Assembly (NCBI GenBank): GCA_030456405.1
Contig: JAKDNQ010000111.1
Coordinates: 1 to 6,939 of the forward strand
Direction: 5' to 3'
From: Nitrospira sp.
GTDB lineage: Bacteria; Nitrospirota; Nitrospiria; Nitrospirales; Nitrospiraceae
DNA: 6,939 bases
Below the pieces are notes generated by a model. It was not told where the DNA came from and did not search any database. It worked only from the letters and a program-made list of their open reading frames with translations. This document shows positions 5,282-6,939 of the stretch, piece by piece; the stretch's first letter is position 1; the number at the start of each line of letters is the position of its first letter. Position numbers and translations under genes: made by a program.

Positions 5282-6724
5282 GTCGGTGTCGGGCATCCTG
5301 TGCTCATGCTCGAGGAGCCATGGGATACGCTGATCTTGGCTCGAGGCATCGAGCGCGATCGGTTGCTCAGACGCCAGAAACACAAAATCCGTGAACTCCG
5401 CTTTTTCTGTGATGAAGACCCGGAGGTGAGGGAAAAGACCTTTCAGCGTCCGATGCACCGCCGCCACGGCGTCGGATCCTTCTCCGGTCGTGAATCCGAC
5501 ATAGTTCAGCGCCAGGAGCCCCCCCTCGTTCAAGAGGCCGCGCAACTCACTCAGCATCTCCCGACTGAGCAGATGCGTGGGCTCTGAGCCGCCGGTGAAA
5601 CAGTCGTGAATGATGAAATCATAGTGATGGGTCAGGCGTCTGACCTCGTATCTCGCATCGCCGACGAGGAATCGCCCGGTTGGTTTAAAATTGAAAAACC
5701 GTTGGGCTGCGTCTGCGACTGCCGGATCGATTTCGATCGTGTCGGTGGCAATGCCCTTCGACTTGAGATCGCGGGCAACATGCCCGCCGCCCAGACCGAT
5801 GAGCAGAGCTTGTGACGCCCCAGGACGAATCAACGGCAACAGTCCCAATACCTGCTGGTACCCCAGAACGCTTCTGTCCAGTTTCAGATCCACTGCGCTG
5901 ATGACGGAGGCGTCGGACAACATGAGGCGATATCCGCGCTGTTCATCGTCCACCACGCGCACCCAGCCGTAGAGACTCTCTGCTTCGGAGCGCACCGTGA
6001 ATCCTTCAACCGATTTCGCTTGGGCGGCAAAGCCGGTTGCCGCGCCGATGCCGATGAAGAGGCTGACGGTCAACAGGGGTCGGAAGGATCGAGGCCCTGT
6101 GCTCGTCCATCCTTCATACCAGGCAACGAGCACCGCGAGCATGGCCAAAAGCAGGCTGAGCGAGAAGATGATCGCCCTGGTTCCAAACATCGGCAACAGG
6201 AAAAATCCCAGCAGCAGAGTGCCAGCGACGCTGCCGACCGTGCTGATCGCATAGACAGACCCGGCGACTGTGCCCACGCCGGTCAAGTCGCGCGTCGCGC
6301 GCTTGATGACATAGGGGCCCACCATCGCCAGCGCCGTCAGCGGCAACGTGAAGAGCAAGAGCGCGCTCGCGAAAGCGCCTGCGCGCAGGCCGAGTGAATC
6401 GGTCGCGCGAAGAATCGGCCCCGTCATAAAGGGGATGGCCACGGTCGTGAGGGCCGACGAGAGAATGATGTGGGCCAGCCGGACTCCCGGACAGCGATCG
6501 GCGAGCAATCCCCCGAGGAAGTAGCCCGCGGCCAAGGCGATCAAGGTGACGGCGATCAGCGACGACCAGACGTACAGACTGACGCCATAAAACGGGCCGA
6601 TGATCCGCGTGCCGAGCAGTTCCACAATCATGACGGCTGCGCCGGTGAGCGTGACGGTCGCATACAGCGCGAGTTGTCCTTGAGGTGGCGACGACGATGC
6701 GTTGTTCGGAGCGGTCTGGCTCAT
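5168..6724 (-). CDS. Fused MFS-type membrane / spermidine synthase-like protein
   Basis: This 518-residue protein joins an N-terminal membrane half to a C-terminal Rossmann domain of the spermidine synthase family. Hydrophobic stretches at about 19-39, 51-77, 83-105, 118-138, 150-178, 183-203 and 217-235 suggest seven membrane segments. The catalytic-type domain begins near 250. LLIGLGGGHVARDL (307-320) is the nucleotide-binding glycine loop, TIEIDP (329-334) the acidic strand, VGDARYEV (354-361) the next motif, and YDFIIHDCFTGG (368-379) stands at the position of the catalytic Asp region. Polyamine-making enzymes normally have a D-x-x-DP type motif here, so the true substrate is uncertain. 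ATG 6724 is preferred over GTG 6730, as the purine-rich AAAGAG lies about 6 bases upstream of the ATG. Its 3' end is duplicated at 1096-1209. It follows a terminator of the upstream gene, so it probably has its own promoter. Confidence 0.85.
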   Translation of the reverse strand: MSQTAPNNASSSPPQGQLALYATVTLTGAAVMIVELLGTRIIGPFYGVSLYVWSSLIAVTLIALAAGYFLGGLLADRCPGVRLAHIILSSALTTVAIPFMTGPILRATDSLGLRAGAFASALLLFTLPLTALAMVGPYVIKRATRDLTGVGTVAGSVYAISTVGSVAGTLLLGFFLLPMFGTRAIIFSLSLLLAMLAVLVAWYEGWTSTGPRSFRPLLTVSLFIGIGAATGFAAQAKSVEGFTVRSEAESLYGWVRVVDDEQRGYRLMLSDASVISAVDLKLDRSVLGYQQVLGLLPLIRPGASQALLIGLGGGHVARDLKSKGIATDTIEIDPAVADAAQRFFNFKPTGRFLVGDARYEVRRLTHHYDFIIHDCFTGGSEPTHLLSREMLSELRGLLNEGGLLALNYVGFTTGEGSDAVAAVHRTLKGLFPHLRVFITEKAEFTDFVFLASEQPIALDASSQDQRIPWLLEHEHRMPDTDGFIITDDYNPMESRQVRKSETYRKLFLERIAFELLLR

Positions 6725-6751
6725 GCCCACTCTTTATCACAACGGTTGAGA

Positions 6752-6794
6752 AAAGAAGAGGGGAGCCGGCGGGGTCGAACCCGCCTGCTCCCCT
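6752..6794 (-). terminator. Intrinsic terminator of the minus-strand PEP-CTERM gene
   Basis: Read on the minus strand, GGGGAGC (complement of 6787-6793) pairs with GCTCCCC (complement of 6760-6766). Inside, after one mismatch, GGCGGG (6780-6785) pairs with CCCGCC (6768-6773) around a six-base loop. The transcript then continues with the pyrimidine-rich TCTTCTTTTCTC. A 13-base-pair GC-rich stem followed by a T-rich tract is a typical rho-independent terminator. It lies about 30 bases beyond the stop codon of the gene at 6825. Confidence 0.82.
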
Positions 6795-6824
6795 TCTATG
6801 GAAGAGAAGACGCTGGTCGTAACG

Positions 6825-6939
6825 TTATGACATCTTTCGCCGCAGCCATGCGATTCCGCTCAGCCCCGACACAAACAAGAGGGCCGCCGCGGGCAACGGC
6901 ACCGCCGCCAGTTGGGCCGTGCCTTGCAGTGAAAATGTT
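6825..6939 (-). CDS. C-terminal end of a fourth PEP-CTERM protein (partial)
   Basis: Only the last 37 codons and the stop (6825-6827) are inside the window; the gene continues beyond 6939. The translation reads TFSLQGTAQLAA, then VPLPAAALLFVSGLSGIAW, then LRRKMS. This is a complete PEP-CTERM sorting signal: a VPLPA motif, a hydrophobic segment of about 17 residues and a basic end. The preceding TFSLQ resembles the beta strand just before the tail in the paralogues (SATFSLNVQ). The protein should be exported and processed by an exosortase. Its function cannot be told from this fragment. It precedes the spermidine synthase-like gene on the same strand, with a strong terminator between them. Confidence 0.88.
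   Translation of the reverse strand, partial: TFSLQGTAQLAAVPLPAAALLFVSGLSGIAWLRRKMS

Noticed and set aside
5237..6397. Plus-strand open frames opposite the spermidine synthase-like gene
   Set aside because: They lack starts with ribosome binding sites and any known motif, and they lie wholly within a well-supported minus-strand gene.
6725..6730. GTG 6730 as start of the spermidine synthase-like gene
   Set aside because: The purine-rich AAAGAG would then be too close to or overlap the start codon, whereas it is well placed for ATG 6724.
6768..6793. tRNA-like T-arm (GGTCGAACC-type sequence)
   Set aside because: The loop has six bases instead of seven, there is no D or anticodon arm, and the structure is better explained as a terminator stem.

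Overview
The window looks like an accessory stretch of a high-GC, Gram-negative-type bacterial chromosome. Four genes carry, or end in, a VPLPA-type PEP-CTERM tail, which is the sorting signal of exosortase systems in exopolysaccharide-making Gram-negative bacteria. The mix of PEP-CTERM proteins, chromosomal toxin-antitoxin modules and a fused MFS/spermidine synthase-like protein would fit Nitrospira or an environmental proteobacterium. That taxonomic guess is inference only. No exosortase, rRNA, tRNA or CRISPR array is visible.

Left part (1-1370): a type II toxin-antitoxin operon with a ribbon-helix-helix antitoxin (119-361) overlaps a MazF/PemK endoribonuclease gene (346-684). A promoter with a perfect inverted repeat over its -10 region precedes it. 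Immediately after the mazF stop lies a decayed VapC (PIN) toxin gene, 692-1044. It has lost its N-terminus and carries one in-frame stop and one frameshift. Next, on the minus strand, is a C-terminal fragment (1096 to about 1370) of a second copy of the MFS/spermidine synthase-like gene found intact at the right end.

Centre (1371-4927): three plus-strand genes for secreted PEP-CTERM proteins. The first two (1555-2349 and 2504-3418) are tandem paralogues of a family I cannot name. They share a GADADLGDSH motif and a C-terminal Cys pair, and in both a histidine is predicted to become residue 1 after signal peptide cleavage. The third (3479-4927) is a PQQ-dependent glucose/sorbosone dehydrogenase-type beta-propeller with its own PEP-CTERM tail. 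Together they suggest an oxidative module attached to the cell surface or exopolysaccharide.

Right part (4928-6939): a two-hairpin REP/MITE-like element (5056-5128) sits between converging genes. It is followed by the intact minus-strand fused MFS/spermidine synthase-like gene (5168-6724), an intrinsic terminator for the next minus-strand gene, and the last codons of a fourth PEP-CTERM gene (6825 to the window edge). The two spermidine synthase-like 3' ends form a direct repeat of about 89% identity around the PEP-CTERM cluster.
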